Shown here: piece after piece, positions 1-7,669 of the stretch
Layout of the letters: the number at the start of each line of letters is the position of its first letter
Numbering within the stretch: the stretch's first letter is position 1
Assembly: GCA_964482235.1 (NCBI GenBank)
Contig: CAYZWU010000075.1
Coordinates: 1 to 19,830, forward strand
DNA: 19,830 nt
DNA from: CAYZWU01 sp964482235
GTDB lineage: Bacteria; Planctomycetota; B15-G4; CAYZWU01
Direction: 5' to 3'
Notes under the pieces: generated by a model
Database searches by the model: none
Told to the model about the DNA's origin: nothing
Seen by the model: the letters and a program-made list of their open reading frames with translations, nothing else
Position numbers and translations under genes: made by a program

Positions 1-3000
1 ATCCTTGCCGCCCACGGCGAACTTGGCCGTGGAGGCCAGGGGCGTGGCCTTGGACATCTGGCCGCCCGTGTTGGAGTAGACCTCGGTGTCGAGGACGAGG
101 ATGTTCACGTTCTTGCCCGAGGCCATCACGTGGTCGAGTCCGCCGTAGCCGATGTCGTAGGCCCAGCCGTCGCCGCCCAGCGCCCAGATGGAGCGAGGCA
201 CGAGGTAGTCGCAAAGCTCCACGAGCTTCTTCGCCTCGTAGCTCGTGTCGCCCTTGAGCTTCCCCTTGAGATCGGCCACGAGGCCGCGCTTGGCCTCGAT
301 CTCGTCCTGCAGGCCCTGGGGCGCGTCGCGCACCGCTTCCAGCTCGGCCTTGAGGGGCGAGCCGCCGGCGATGAGCGTCTCGATCAGCTCGAGTGCGAAG
401 TTGCGGAACCGGTCCACGGCCAGCCGCATGCCGAAGGCGAACTCGGCGTTGTCCTCGAAGAGGGAGTTCGACCAGGTAGGGCCGCGGCCGTCGTCGCGCG
501 TGCAGAACGGCGTGGTAGGCAGGTTGCCGCCGTAGATCGACGAGCAGCCCGTGGCGTTCCCGATCATCAGCCTGTCGCCGAAGAGCTGGGTCATCAGCTT
601 GACGTAGGGGGTCTCGCCGCACCCGGCGCAGGCGCCCGAGTACTCGAAGAGGGGACGCTTGACCTGGCTGCCCTTGATCGTCTTCGGATTGAAGAGGTTG
701 GTGTCCGTCTCGGGAAGATCGAGGAAGAAACCGTAGTTCTCCCTCTCCTGCTCGCGGATGTCGGCCTGGAAGACCATCTCGAGGGTGCGCGTCTCGGTCC
801 TCTTGCCCTCGGCGTCTTTCCGGCGGCCGGGGCAGGTGTAGACGCAGGCGCCGCAGCCGGTGCAGTCCTCGGGAGCCACCTGGACGGTGCAGAGGAGCTC
901 CTTGTCCTTGACCTGCCTCGCCTTGACGCTCTTGAAAGCGGCGGGCTTGCCGTTGTCGAGCTCCGAGGGATCGTAGACCTTCATCCGGATCGCCGCATGG
1001 GGGCAGACGAAGGAGCACATGGCGCACTGCAGGCACGAGCCCGAATCCCACTCCGGGATGTCCACGGCGATGTTGCGTTTCTCGTACTGGGTCGTGGCCG
1101 TGGGGAAGGTCCCGTCCACGGGCATCTTGCTCACGGGGATGTCGTCGCCCCGCGTCCGCATGATCGGCTCCACCACTTCCTTCACGAAGGCGGGCGCGTC
1201 GTCGGGCACCAGGGCCGGCATCTCGATGGTGCTCGAGGCCTGGGCCGGAACGGTGACCTCCTCGCAGTTGTCGAGGGCGGCCTGGATGGCGGCCACGTTC
1301 ATGCTCACCACCTTCTCGCCCTTGGACCCGTAGGTCTTCTTGATGGCGTCGGTGATGGCGGCCACGAACTCGTCCTTCGTCAGGATCTTCGAGATGTCGA
1401 AGAAGCAGGTCTGCATGATCACGTTGATGCGGGCGCCGAGACCGAGCTCCTTGCCGATGCTCACCGCGTCGATGGCATAGAACTTGAGCTTCTTGTCAAT
1501 GATCTGCTGCTGCACCGTGCGGGGCATCTTGTCCCAGACATCGGAGGGTTTGTAGGGGCTGTTCAGCAGGAAGGTGCCGCCTTCCACGATCCCCTCGAGC
1601 ACGTCGTACCTCTCGAGGAAGCTGAAGTGGTGCACGGCCACGAAGTCGGGCGACGAGACGAGGTAGGGCGAGCGGATCGGCTTCATGCCGAAGCGGAGGT
1701 GGCTCACCGTGATCGCGCCCGCCTTCTTGGAGTCGTAGACGAAGTAGCCCTGGGCGAAGTTGTCGGTGTTCTCGCCGATGATCTTGATGCTGTTCTTGTT
1801 GGCGCCCACGGTACCGTCAGCGCCGAGGCCGAAAAACTTGGCCGAGTAGACGCCTTCCTGGTCGTTCTCGTAGGCGGGATCGTAGTCGAGCGAGGTGTTG
1901 GTCACGTCGTCGTTGATCCCCAGGGTGAAGCGGTTCTTCGGGGCATCGCTCTTCAGATCGTCGAGGGCTGCCTTGGCCATGGCCGGCGTGAACTCCTTGG
2001 AGCTGAGCCCGTAGCGGCCGCCCTTGACCATGGGATAGTCGTTGAAGGGCGCGTAGCCGTCGGACATCGCTTCGCCGATGGCGGAACGCACATCGATGTA
2101 GAGAGGCTCGCCGACGGCGCCGGGCTCCTTGGTCCTGTCGAGGACCGTGATCGCCTTGACCGTCTCGGGCAGCGCGCCGATGAAAGCCTTCACGTCGAAG
2201 GGACGGTAGAGGCGAACCTTGACGAGGCCGACCTTCTCGCCCTGGGCGTTGAGGTTTTCCACCGTCTCGTGCATCGTCTCTGCGGCCGAACCCATGATCA
2301 CGACAACGCGTTCCGCGTCGGGCGCGCCCACGTAGTCGAAGAGGTGATAGCTCCGGCCCGTGAGGTCGGCGAACCTGTCCATCGCCTTCTGCACGATGGC
2401 GGCGGCCTTGTCGTAGAAGGGGTTCACCGTCTCGCGCGCCTGGAAGAAGACGTCGGGGTTCTGAGCCGTTCCACGGAGGACAGGCCTGTCGGGGTTCATG
2501 CCGCGCTCGCGATGGGCTTTCACGAGATCGTCGTCGACCATCCGGCGCATGTCGTCGAAGGAGAGCTCCTCGATCTTCTGGATCTCGTGGGACGAGCGGA
2601 AGCCGTCGAAGAAGTGCACCATGGGGATGCGCGACTCGAGAACCGCCGCCTGGGAGATCAGCGCCATGTCCATGATCTCCTGGATGCTACCCGAAGCGAG
2701 GAGCCCGAAGCCCGTTGCCCGGACGGCCATCACGTCGGAGTGGTCGCCGAAGATCGAGAGGGCATGCGTCGCCACGGTCCTTGCGGAGACGTGGAACACG
2801 CTGGGCGTGAGCTCGCCGGCGATCTTGAACATGTTGGGGATCATGAGAAGCAGGCCCTGGGAGGCCGTGAAGGTAGTGGTGAGAGCGCCGGTGGTGAGAG
2901 CGCCGTGCACGGCACCCGAGGCGCCGCCTTCCGACTGGAGCTCGGACACGACCGGAATCGTGCCCCAGATGTTCTTCATCCCCAGGGCCGACCTTTCGTC

Positions 3001-3120
3001 AGCCACTTCACCCATCACGGACGAGGGGGTAATGGGATAGATGGCGCACACTTCGTTGGTCGCGTGAGCCACGTATGCCACAGCCGAGTTGCCGTCAATA
3101 GTTATCGTCTTCCGAGCCAT
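1..3120 (-). CDS. nifJ: Pyruvate:ferredoxin (flavodoxin) oxidoreductase, 3' end beyond the window
   Basis: Cytoplasmic enzyme that oxidises pyruvate and CoA to acetyl-CoA and CO2 while reducing ferredoxin or flavodoxin. Reading the minus strand from the ATG at 3118-3120 gives 1040 uninterrupted codons to the window edge. Single-chain NifJ proteins are about 1170-1200 residues, so roughly the last 130-150 are missing. Seen in order: the N-terminal pyruvate-binding motif YPITPSS near residue 24; the segment VSARTVATHALSIFGDHSDV near 110-130; two ferredoxin-type clusters, CLQCAMCSFVCP near 695 and CTGCGACVYTCP near 755; the Cys motif CAGCGETPY near 825 that binds the third cluster; and the thiamine-diphosphate signature GGDGWAYDIGYGG with NTGGQ at about 980-1020. 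All expected cysteines and TPP residues visible here are intact. It is transcribed alone, divergently from the next gene, and its start is fixed by a strong ribosome binding site. The identification is secure. In a window without nif genes a fermentative or autotrophic role is likelier than nitrogen fixation. Confidence 0.97.
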   Translation of the reverse strand, partial: MARKTITIDGNSAVAYVAHATNEVCAIYPITPSSVMGEVADERSALGMKNIWGTIPVVSELQSEGGASGAVHGALTTGALTTTFTASQGLLLMIPNMFKIAGELTPSVFHVSARTVATHALSIFGDHSDVMAVRATGFGLLASGSIQEIMDMALISQAAVLESRIPMVHFFDGFRSSHEIQKIEELSFDDMRRMVDDDLVKAHRERGMNPDRPVLRGTAQNPDVFFQARETVNPFYDKAAAIVQKAMDRFADLTGRSYHLFDYVGAPDAERVVVIMGSAAETMHETVENLNAQGEKVGLVKVRLYRPFDVKAFIGALPETVKAITVLDRTKEPGAVGEPLYIDVRSAIGEAMSDGYAPFNDYPMVKGGRYGLSSKEFTPAMAKAALDDLKSDAPKNRFTLGINDDVTNTSLDYDPAYENDQEGVYSAKFFGLGADGTVGANKNSIKIIGENTDNFAQGYFVYDSKKAGAITVSHLRFGMKPIRSPYLVSSPDFVAVHHFSFLERYDVLEGIVEGGTFLLNSPYKPSDVWDKMPRTVQQQIIDKKLKFYAIDAVSIGKELGLGARINVIMQTCFFDISKILTKDEFVAAITDAIKKTYGSKGEKVVSMNVAAIQAALDNCEEVTVPAQASSTIEMPALVPDDAPAFVKEVVEPIMRTRGDDIPVSKMPVDGTFPTATTQYEKRNIAVDIPEWDSGSCLQCAMCSFVCPHAAIRMKVYDPSELDNGKPAAFKSVKARQVKDKELLCTVQVAPEDCTGCGACVYTCPGRRKDAEGKRTETRTLEMVFQADIREQERENYGFFLDLPETDTNLFNPKTIKGSQVKRPLFEYSGACAGCGETPYVKLMTQLFGDRLMIGNATGCSSIYGGNLPTTPFCTRDDGRGPTWSNSLFEDNAEFAFGMRLAVDRFRNFALELIETLIAGGSPLKAELEAVRDAPQGLQDEIEAKRGLVADLKGKLKGDTSYEAKKLVELCDYLVPRSIWALGGDGWAYDIGYGGLDHVMASGKNVNILVLDTEVYSNTGGQMSKATPLASTAKFAVGGKD

Positions 3121-3128
3121 TCGAACAG

Positions 3129-3136
3129 CCTCCTTT
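3129..3136 (-). promoter_or_regulatory. Ribosome binding site of nifJ
   Basis: The minus strand reads AAAGGAGG, a near-perfect Shine-Dalgarno sequence, eight bases before the ATG at 3118-3120. It fixes the nifJ start and agrees with the conserved N-terminus. Confidence 0.85.
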
Positions 3137-3225
3137 GAATTCTTGGAATCCGCACGGTCAGGAGTAGTGAAACAGGTGGTTCCCCTGAGCATTACGTTCT
3201 TTTCTTGGCTGATACAGAAAGGGCG

Positions 3226-3255
3226 ATTCTACATCTGTAGAAACCTATTAATCAA
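3226..3255 (-). promoter_or_regulatory. Candidate sigma70-type promoter of nifJ
   Basis: On the minus strand TTGATT (3250-3255) lies 18 bases before TAGAAT (3226-3231), matching the -35 and -10 consensus at 4/6 and 5/6 positions. Transcription would start near 3219 and leave a leader of about 100 bases. The call rests on pattern and position only. Confidence 0.4.
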
Positions 3256-3430
3256 GCCTTCAGTCGGCTGGAACGGGGAGTTTTTCTATTTTAAGGGACT
3301 TCCACGAGTTCCCTTCTCCCGCGCCCCGAGGGCCCTCCATGCGAAATCCTCCTGTAAGGCATTGAATCGAAAGAGATTAAATCGATCAATCGGTTCAGGA
3401 AGCCCTTTGCGGAACCGCTTCCCAGCAGTT

Positions 3431-5971
3431 ATGATCAGTGCCTCGACAATATTTTTTGGAAATAATCCTCTTTACCCGGAACAGCCTTTGAATCGAACCC
3501 TTTCTCCAGCACCCCCTGCCCTGCCCGGCGATCGGGCGGGACCGGCTCCCTCGTGGGGGGCCGCGTTCCTCTCCTTCTGGGTCGCCTGCGCCATCCTGGC
3601 TCTCCAGGTCTCGCTCACGCGCATCTTCTCCGTGGTGCTCTGGTACCACTTCGGCTTCATGATCGTCTCCCTGGCCATGCTCGGATTCGCCCTGGCCGGT
3701 GCCGCAGTCCGGAGACTGGCCAAGCGGGAAGGCGCGATCTTTCTTCCCGCCGGCAGGGCCGCCTTCATCGGTGCCGGCCTGACCCTGCCCCTCGTGGCGG
3801 TCGTGACACGCATCCCCCTCGACCCGACGCTCGTGGTGGAGACGTTCTCCCAGGCGCTTCTCTTCGGCCTCGTGATCCTCATCGCGGCTCTGCTCTTCTT
3901 CATCCTGGGATTCGCCCAGTGCGCCGTGCTCGAGGCCGGCCGACGCCGGATCAACCGCGTCTACGGATTCTCCTTCCTGGGCGGCGCCGCGGGAATCGGC
4001 CTCTCCCTCGGAGGGATGGAGTACCTGGGCGGCGGCGGCGGCGTGATGCTGGCTGCGGCGGCGGCCTGGATCGGGGCCTTCGCCGTGCCGGAGCTGCGGC
4101 GCGCCTGCCGCGGCGCGGCCTGGCTCTCGCTGATCGTCCTGATCGCCTCCCTCGCCGCCTTCCCGGGCATCGTGCCGGAGAGCTCGCGCAAGCACTTCCC
4201 CCACGTGCCGCCCGAGCAGGTGATCGACCGGGAGTGGAACGCCTTCTCCAGCGTGCTCTTCTATCGGAATCCCGAGCGGCACGGCCTCTGGGCCCTCTCG
4301 CCGGGCTTCAGGGGGAAGCTCCCCGAGATGCTCGGCATCGCGATCGACGAGTGGGCCATCACCTCGATCGTCAAGTGGGACGGCAGGATCGAATCCGGCG
4401 AGGACGGAGATCCGGATCTCGCCTTCTTCGATGCCTACCCCCCCACACTGGGCCTGGCCACGGCAGAGGATGGTTTCGACGCCCTGGTGATCGGCGCGGG
4501 CGGCGGGCTCGACGTGCTGGCCGCCCTCTATTATGGGGCCGGCCACGTGACCGCCGTGGAGATCAATCCCTTGATCGTCAACGCGGTCAAGGGCCGTTTC
4601 GATGATTACAGCGGCGGGATCTATAAGAACGAGAAGGTCCGGGCCGTTGCGGCCGAGGGACGCTACTTCGTGGAGCGCGACGAGCGTCTCTACAGCAGGA
4701 TCGTGCTCACCGGCGTGGACACCTTCGCCGCCACGGCGGCCGGGTCGTTCGCCCTGTCGGAGAATTACATCTACACGGTGGAGGCGTTCCAGGGTTACAT
4801 CCGGCGGATCGAGCCGGACGGCATGATCTGCATGACCCGCTGGTTCTTCGAGCCGCCCCGCCAGACCCTCCGCCTGGTGAACGCGGCGCGCGAGGCCCTT
4901 GCGCAGGAGGGTGTGGAGAATCCGGACGACTGCTTCTTCCTGGCAAAAACGAGAGGGAGGGCCCGCTCTCTCCTGCTGATGAAGAAGGAGCCGTTCTCGG
5001 ACAGCGAGATCAGGGAGCTCTGCGGCAAGCTGGGCGAGCGGAACGTGGAGATCGTCCACGCCCGGGGGGTGCGGGGCCATCCTCTCGTCGACTTCTTCTT
5101 CACCGTAAGGGGCCGCGCCGCCTTCGAGTCCGGCTTTCCCGATGGAAGCCGGTACCCCTATCGCGTGGACGCTCCAACGGACGACTGTCCCTTCCTCTTC
5201 GAGCACGGGCGCTGGACCAACCTCTTCCAGAGGGAGAACGAGATGTTCCTCGGCCCCTTCGGCGGGCACGAGGTCCTGGCCGTGACCTTCCTGGCCCTTC
5301 TGCTCTTCCTGGTGCTCGGTCTCGTGCTGATTCGCGGCAAAAGGAGGAAGGAGGAGAGCCGTGCCGGCGGAGTGGATCCGCCGCCGCCGGGGAACCGCTT
5401 CCTCACGGCGGCGGCCTTCACCCTGATCGGCGTCGCCTACCTGGCCGCCGAGAGCGCCCTCCTTCCCAGGCTCGTCCTCTCCCTGGGGCACCCCGTCTAT
5501 GCCATGAGCATCGTCCTCGTGGGCCTGCTCGTCTGGAGCGGCCTCGGCTCCATGGCCTCGCGCCTCGTGCCGGCCACCGGCGGATGGGCCGCAGCCGCCT
5601 GCATCGCTGCCGGCGCGGCCGGCCCGGTCGTGTTCATCTTCCTCTTCGAGTCAATGGACGCGGCGATCCTCCACGCCTCCCTGGGCACGAAGATCGGGCT
5701 CAGCGTGATTCTCCTGGCCCTGCCCGGATTCCTGATGGGGATCCCCTTTCCCCTGGCCGTTCGCTTCCTGTCCGGAAAGGACGCGGATCTGGTGCCGCGG
5801 GCCTTCCTCTGGAACGGGGCCGGCTCGGCGCTGGCCTGCCCCGCCGCCATGGCCATGGCCATCACATTCGGCTTCAACGTGAGCTTCATCGCGGCGGCCG
5901 GCTGCTACGTGATCGCGTCAGCGGCGCTCTGGATCGCTGCCGGAAACGGCAGGGAATCGCCTCAGGAGTAA
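3431..5971 (+). CDS. Multi-pass membrane protein with a spermidine-synthase-like SAM-binding domain
   Basis: The protein has about 846 residues in three parts. An N-terminal membrane block (about 42-245) holds several hydrophobic helices. A soluble Rossmann-type domain (about 265-600) carries the SAM-site motif VIGAGGGLD (353-361) and the acidic strand end TAVEIN (374-379). A C-terminal block of further helices runs from about 612 to 840. This layout matches membrane-embedded spermidine-synthase-like proteins common in uncultured bacteria; their substrate is mostly unknown. In classical spermidine synthases the post-strand-5 motif is DxxD followed by P. Here the segment IVLTGVDT has Thr427 at the first Asp and keeps only Asp430, so true aminopropyl transfer is doubtful and methyltransferase or structural roles stay open. 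The start is uncertain: the ATG at 3431 has no clear Shine-Dalgarno, and a TTG at 3488 is an alternative. The stop lies 29 bases from the convergent ATPase gene. Confidence 0.8.
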   Translation: MISASTIFFGNNPLYPEQPLNRTLSPAPPALPGDRAGPAPSWGAAFLSFWVACAILALQVSLTRIFSVVLWYHFGFMIVSLAMLGFALAGAAVRRLAKREGAIFLPAGRAAFIGAGLTLPLVAVVTRIPLDPTLVVETFSQALLFGLVILIAALLFFILGFAQCAVLEAGRRRINRVYGFSFLGGAAGIGLSLGGMEYLGGGGGVMLAAAAAWIGAFAVPELRRACRGAAWLSLIVLIASLAAFPGIVPESSRKHFPHVPPEQVIDREWNAFSSVLFYRNPERHGLWALSPGFRGKLPEMLGIAIDEWAITSIVKWDGRIESGEDGDPDLAFFDAYPPTLGLATAEDGFDALVIGAGGGLDVLAALYYGAGHVTAVEINPLIVNAVKGRFDDYSGGIYKNEKVRAVAAEGRYFVERDERLYSRIVLTGVDTFAATAAGSFALSENYIYTVEAFQGYIRRIEPDGMICMTRWFFEPPRQTLRLVNAAREALAQEGVENPDDCFFLAKTRGRARSLLLMKKEPFSDSEIRELCGKLGERNVEIVHARGVRGHPLVDFFFTVRGRAAFESGFPDGSRYPYRVDAPTDDCPFLFEHGRWTNLFQRENEMFLGPFGGHEVLAVTFLALLLFLVLGLVLIRGKRRKEESRAGGVDPPPPGNRFLTAAAFTLIGVAYLAAESALLPRLVLSLGHPVYAMSIVLVGLLVWSGLGSMASRLVPATGGWAAAACIAAGAAGPVVFIFLFESMDAAILHASLGTKIGLSVILLALPGFLMGIPFPLAVRFLSGKDADLVPRAFLWNGAGSALACPAAMAMAITFGFNVSFIAAAGCYVIASAALWIAAGNGRESPQE

Positions 5972-6000
5972 GACCACCACCCCACCACGGCCGGTTCGAG

Positions 6001-7326
6001 TCACGAGTCAACTGAGGGCGGTCCCTTCCGCCGGGTTGTCGAATAGGCGAAATACAGAGGGATGAACGTCAGATTCTGCTCAGAAAGTTCGGCATACGGC
6101 CCGGACGAGAAGACGAATCCGCCTTTGATATTGTCGTATTTCTCGAGCAGCAGGTGCAAGCTCCTGAGTTTTCCCGCCGGCCCACTCTTGACTTCGATTC
6201 CATATATGGAGCCGTCCACGACAGCCAAGTAGTCCACCTCCGCCGTACTCCCCTTCGCCTCCCGCGACCAGTAGTGCAGGTCCAGTCCTTGCGAGACAGA
6301 CATCTCCTGACCAACGAACTGTTCGGCCATTGCTCCGCGATACACGTCCAGCAAGTCGTTCTTCGTGTACTCCGAATCGACCTTCATGTCACACAGGTGT
6401 TGCCACAGGCCAACATCCACCAGAATGGCCTTGAACCTGTTCGCCGATACCTTCGCGCCGAGGGGAAGCCCTGATGGTCTGGCTGAGGGGACCCTGGTGA
6501 TGACGCGCGCTTTGCAGAGGAGATCGAAAGCCCTCTTGATCGTCGTGTGGGAGTGCCCCTCTGCGAGTCGGGAGTACTTCACCTGCTGCCCGACGCCTTG
6601 CGCTACACCGCTCAGAGTTGCATTCAGGCAGTCGGGATCGGAGCGTCGCGCATACTTCGAAAAATCCTGACGGTACGTGTCGCACAACTCTGCATGGACC
6701 TCAAAGGCGCCCTGCACAGACCGACTCGCCACGAAAGTGGCGACGGCCTCAGGCATGCCGCCGACGAAGCAGTAGCGCTTCAGTTCGTCGAGCAGCATCG
6801 TGTGAACCGCTTCGGACGTTTCGCCCGGCTCTTCTAGAACGGCCTCGGCAGCCTTGTCCTTGCCGATCGCCCACAGGTACTCGGCGAAGTTCATCGGATG
6901 CATTTCCAGGAACTGGACCCTGCCGACGGGAAACGATATCTCGGCCAAGGCGAACTCGAGGAGGGAGCCTGCGGCCACGACGTGCAATTCCGACATTTCC
7001 TCGAAGAAATATCTGAGAGCCATGATAGCACGGGGACAGCTCTGGATTTCGTCGAGGAACAGGAGCGTCTTCCCTGGCTCGATCGTCTTACCGGTCAGCA
7101 CTTCAAGGTCCGCAGCAATGGACCGTGCCGCCAGATTTCCCTCGAAGACGTGGTGCCAGCCGCTGTTCCGCTCGAGATCCACTCGCACCACATCGCTGAA
7201 CCGATCATGACCGAACTTGTTGATGGAGTAGGTTTTGCCGACCTGACGTGCACCTTGAACGATAAGGGGCTTGCGGCGCTTTGACCCCTTCCAGCGAAAC
7301 AGAACCTGTTCAATCATGCGCTTCAT
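6001..7326 (-). CDS. AAA+ ATPase with DUF4143-type C-terminal region
   Basis: The 441-residue protein matches the widespread ATPase family with an N-terminal AAA domain and a DUF4143 C-terminal region. The Walker A motif GARQVGKT is at 25-32 and the Walker B motif LLFLDE at 88-93, followed by the sensor-like segment HVVAAGSLLEF (115-125). The middle part (about 220-280) looks like a winged-helix DNA-binding segment. Near the C-terminus AEVDYL (362-367) and GIEVKSG (376-382) resemble a PD-(D/E)XK nuclease-fold core, which is usual in this family. The reading frame extends to a GTG at 7350, but the ATG at 7326 sits seven bases after GGAGG and is preferred. The gene is monocistronic. By eye its GC content is lower than that of its neighbours. 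Family members are patchily distributed and often mobile, so transfer is plausible. The family's biological role is not established. Confidence 0.88.
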   Translation of the reverse strand: MKRMIEQVLFRWKGSKRRKPLIVQGARQVGKTYSINKFGHDRFSDVVRVDLERNSGWHHVFEGNLAARSIAADLEVLTGKTIEPGKTLLFLDEIQSCPRAIMALRYFFEEMSELHVVAAGSLLEFALAEISFPVGRVQFLEMHPMNFAEYLWAIGKDKAAEAVLEEPGETSEAVHTMLLDELKRYCFVGGMPEAVATFVASRSVQGAFEVHAELCDTYRQDFSKYARRSDPDCLNATLSGVAQGVGQQVKYSRLAEGHSHTTIKRAFDLLCKARVITRVPSARPSGLPLGAKVSANRFKAILVDVGLWQHLCDMKVDSEYTKNDLLDVYRGAMAEQFVGQEMSVSQGLDLHYWSREAKGSTAEVDYLAVVDGSIYGIEVKSGPAGKLRSLHLLLEKYDNIKGGFVFSSGPYAELSEQNLTFIPLYFAYSTTRRKGPPSVDS

Positions 7327-7333
7327 CGCTGCG

Positions 7334-7338
7334 CCTCC
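7334..7338 (-). promoter_or_regulatory. Ribosome binding site deciding the ATPase start
   Basis: The minus strand reads GGAGG seven bases before the ATG at 7324-7326. The upstream in-frame GTG at 7350 lies on the far side of this site, so the shorter protein is the better call. Confidence 0.75.
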
Positions 7339-7588
7339 TAACACTATCACAAAAATTTATATAAACTAAACCGAAGTAGGGAACAGTAAGTATCGATCAA
7401 ATAACGGTGGTATTATTAATCACTGCCGATCAAAAGAAAAGGGTTTTTGTTGTTATCTCGTTAAAAAAACAAACCCGCCAGCCAACACACTAAGAAAGCC
7501 TCAGGATGCTTCATCGACCAGCTGGCCGAATTCAGACGACGGCACAACGTTCCTACCACCCCTTCCGGAATCCAGCACGCGGAGACGG

Positions 7589-7616
7589 TTGTCTATTTCT
7601 ATAAAAAAGATATGAT
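7589..7616 (+). promoter_or_regulatory. Candidate sigma70-type promoter of the FG-GAP gene at 7670
   Basis: TTGTCT (7589-7594) and TATGAT (7611-7616) are separated by 16 bases and match the -35 and -10 consensus at 4/6 and 5/6 positions. Transcription would start near 7623 and give a leader of about 47 bases. That leader holds an AGGAGG at 7625-7630 with no start codon at the right distance, as well as the GGGAG that serves the real start. Confidence 0.45.
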
Positions 7617-7669
7617 GATTCCACAGGAGGAAAAACACGAGATTCCATCGACTCGAAACAGGGAGAACC

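Larger units (their letters stand above)
3121..3430. other. Divergent spacer between nifJ and the spermidine-synthase-like gene
   Basis: This 310-base spacer is visibly richer in A and T than the genes beside it. It holds the nifJ ribosome binding site and candidate promoter. The forward frame stays open from 3089 into the next gene, but its translation over 3089-3430 shows no protein-like signal and covers the start of nifJ, so I treat it as non-coding. A 10-base direct repeat, TTGAATCGAA, occurs at 3362-3371 and again at 3488-3497 just inside the next gene. I see no RNA gene. Confidence 0.6.
7327..7669. other. AT-rich divergent spacer between the ATPase and FG-GAP genes
   Basis: The 343-base spacer is AT-rich from about 7340 to 7480 and closer to the local GC level from 7495 to 7590. 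It holds the ATPase ribosome binding site and a candidate promoter for the forward gene. A direct repeat CGATCAAA occurs at 7394-7401 and 7427-7434, 33 bases apart, upstream of the ATPase. An imperfect inverted repeat with GGGTTT and AAACCC ends lies at 7441-7476. A 63-codon minus-strand frame (7501-7692) crosses the next gene's start and is not convincing as a gene. Confidence 0.5.

Noticed and set aside
130..3138. A 1002-codon forward open frame opposite nifJ
   Set aside because: The opposite strand encodes a complete NifJ with all cofactor motifs. The forward translation is His/Gly/Val/Glu-rich with no domain, as expected from the complement of a GC-rich gene.
3362..3497. Direct repeat TTGAATCGAA, two copies 126 bases apart, as an insertion-site duplication
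   Set aside because: No transposase or inverted ends lie between the copies, and the second copy is inside the coding region. Chance is adequate.
3395..5491. A 698-codon reverse open frame opposite the spermidine-synthase-like gene
   Set aside because: It is low-complexity and charged, without motifs. The forward frame has membrane helices and a SAM-binding motif.
5972..6000. A bidirectional terminator between the convergent genes
   Set aside because: The 29 bases contain no stem with a T-run.
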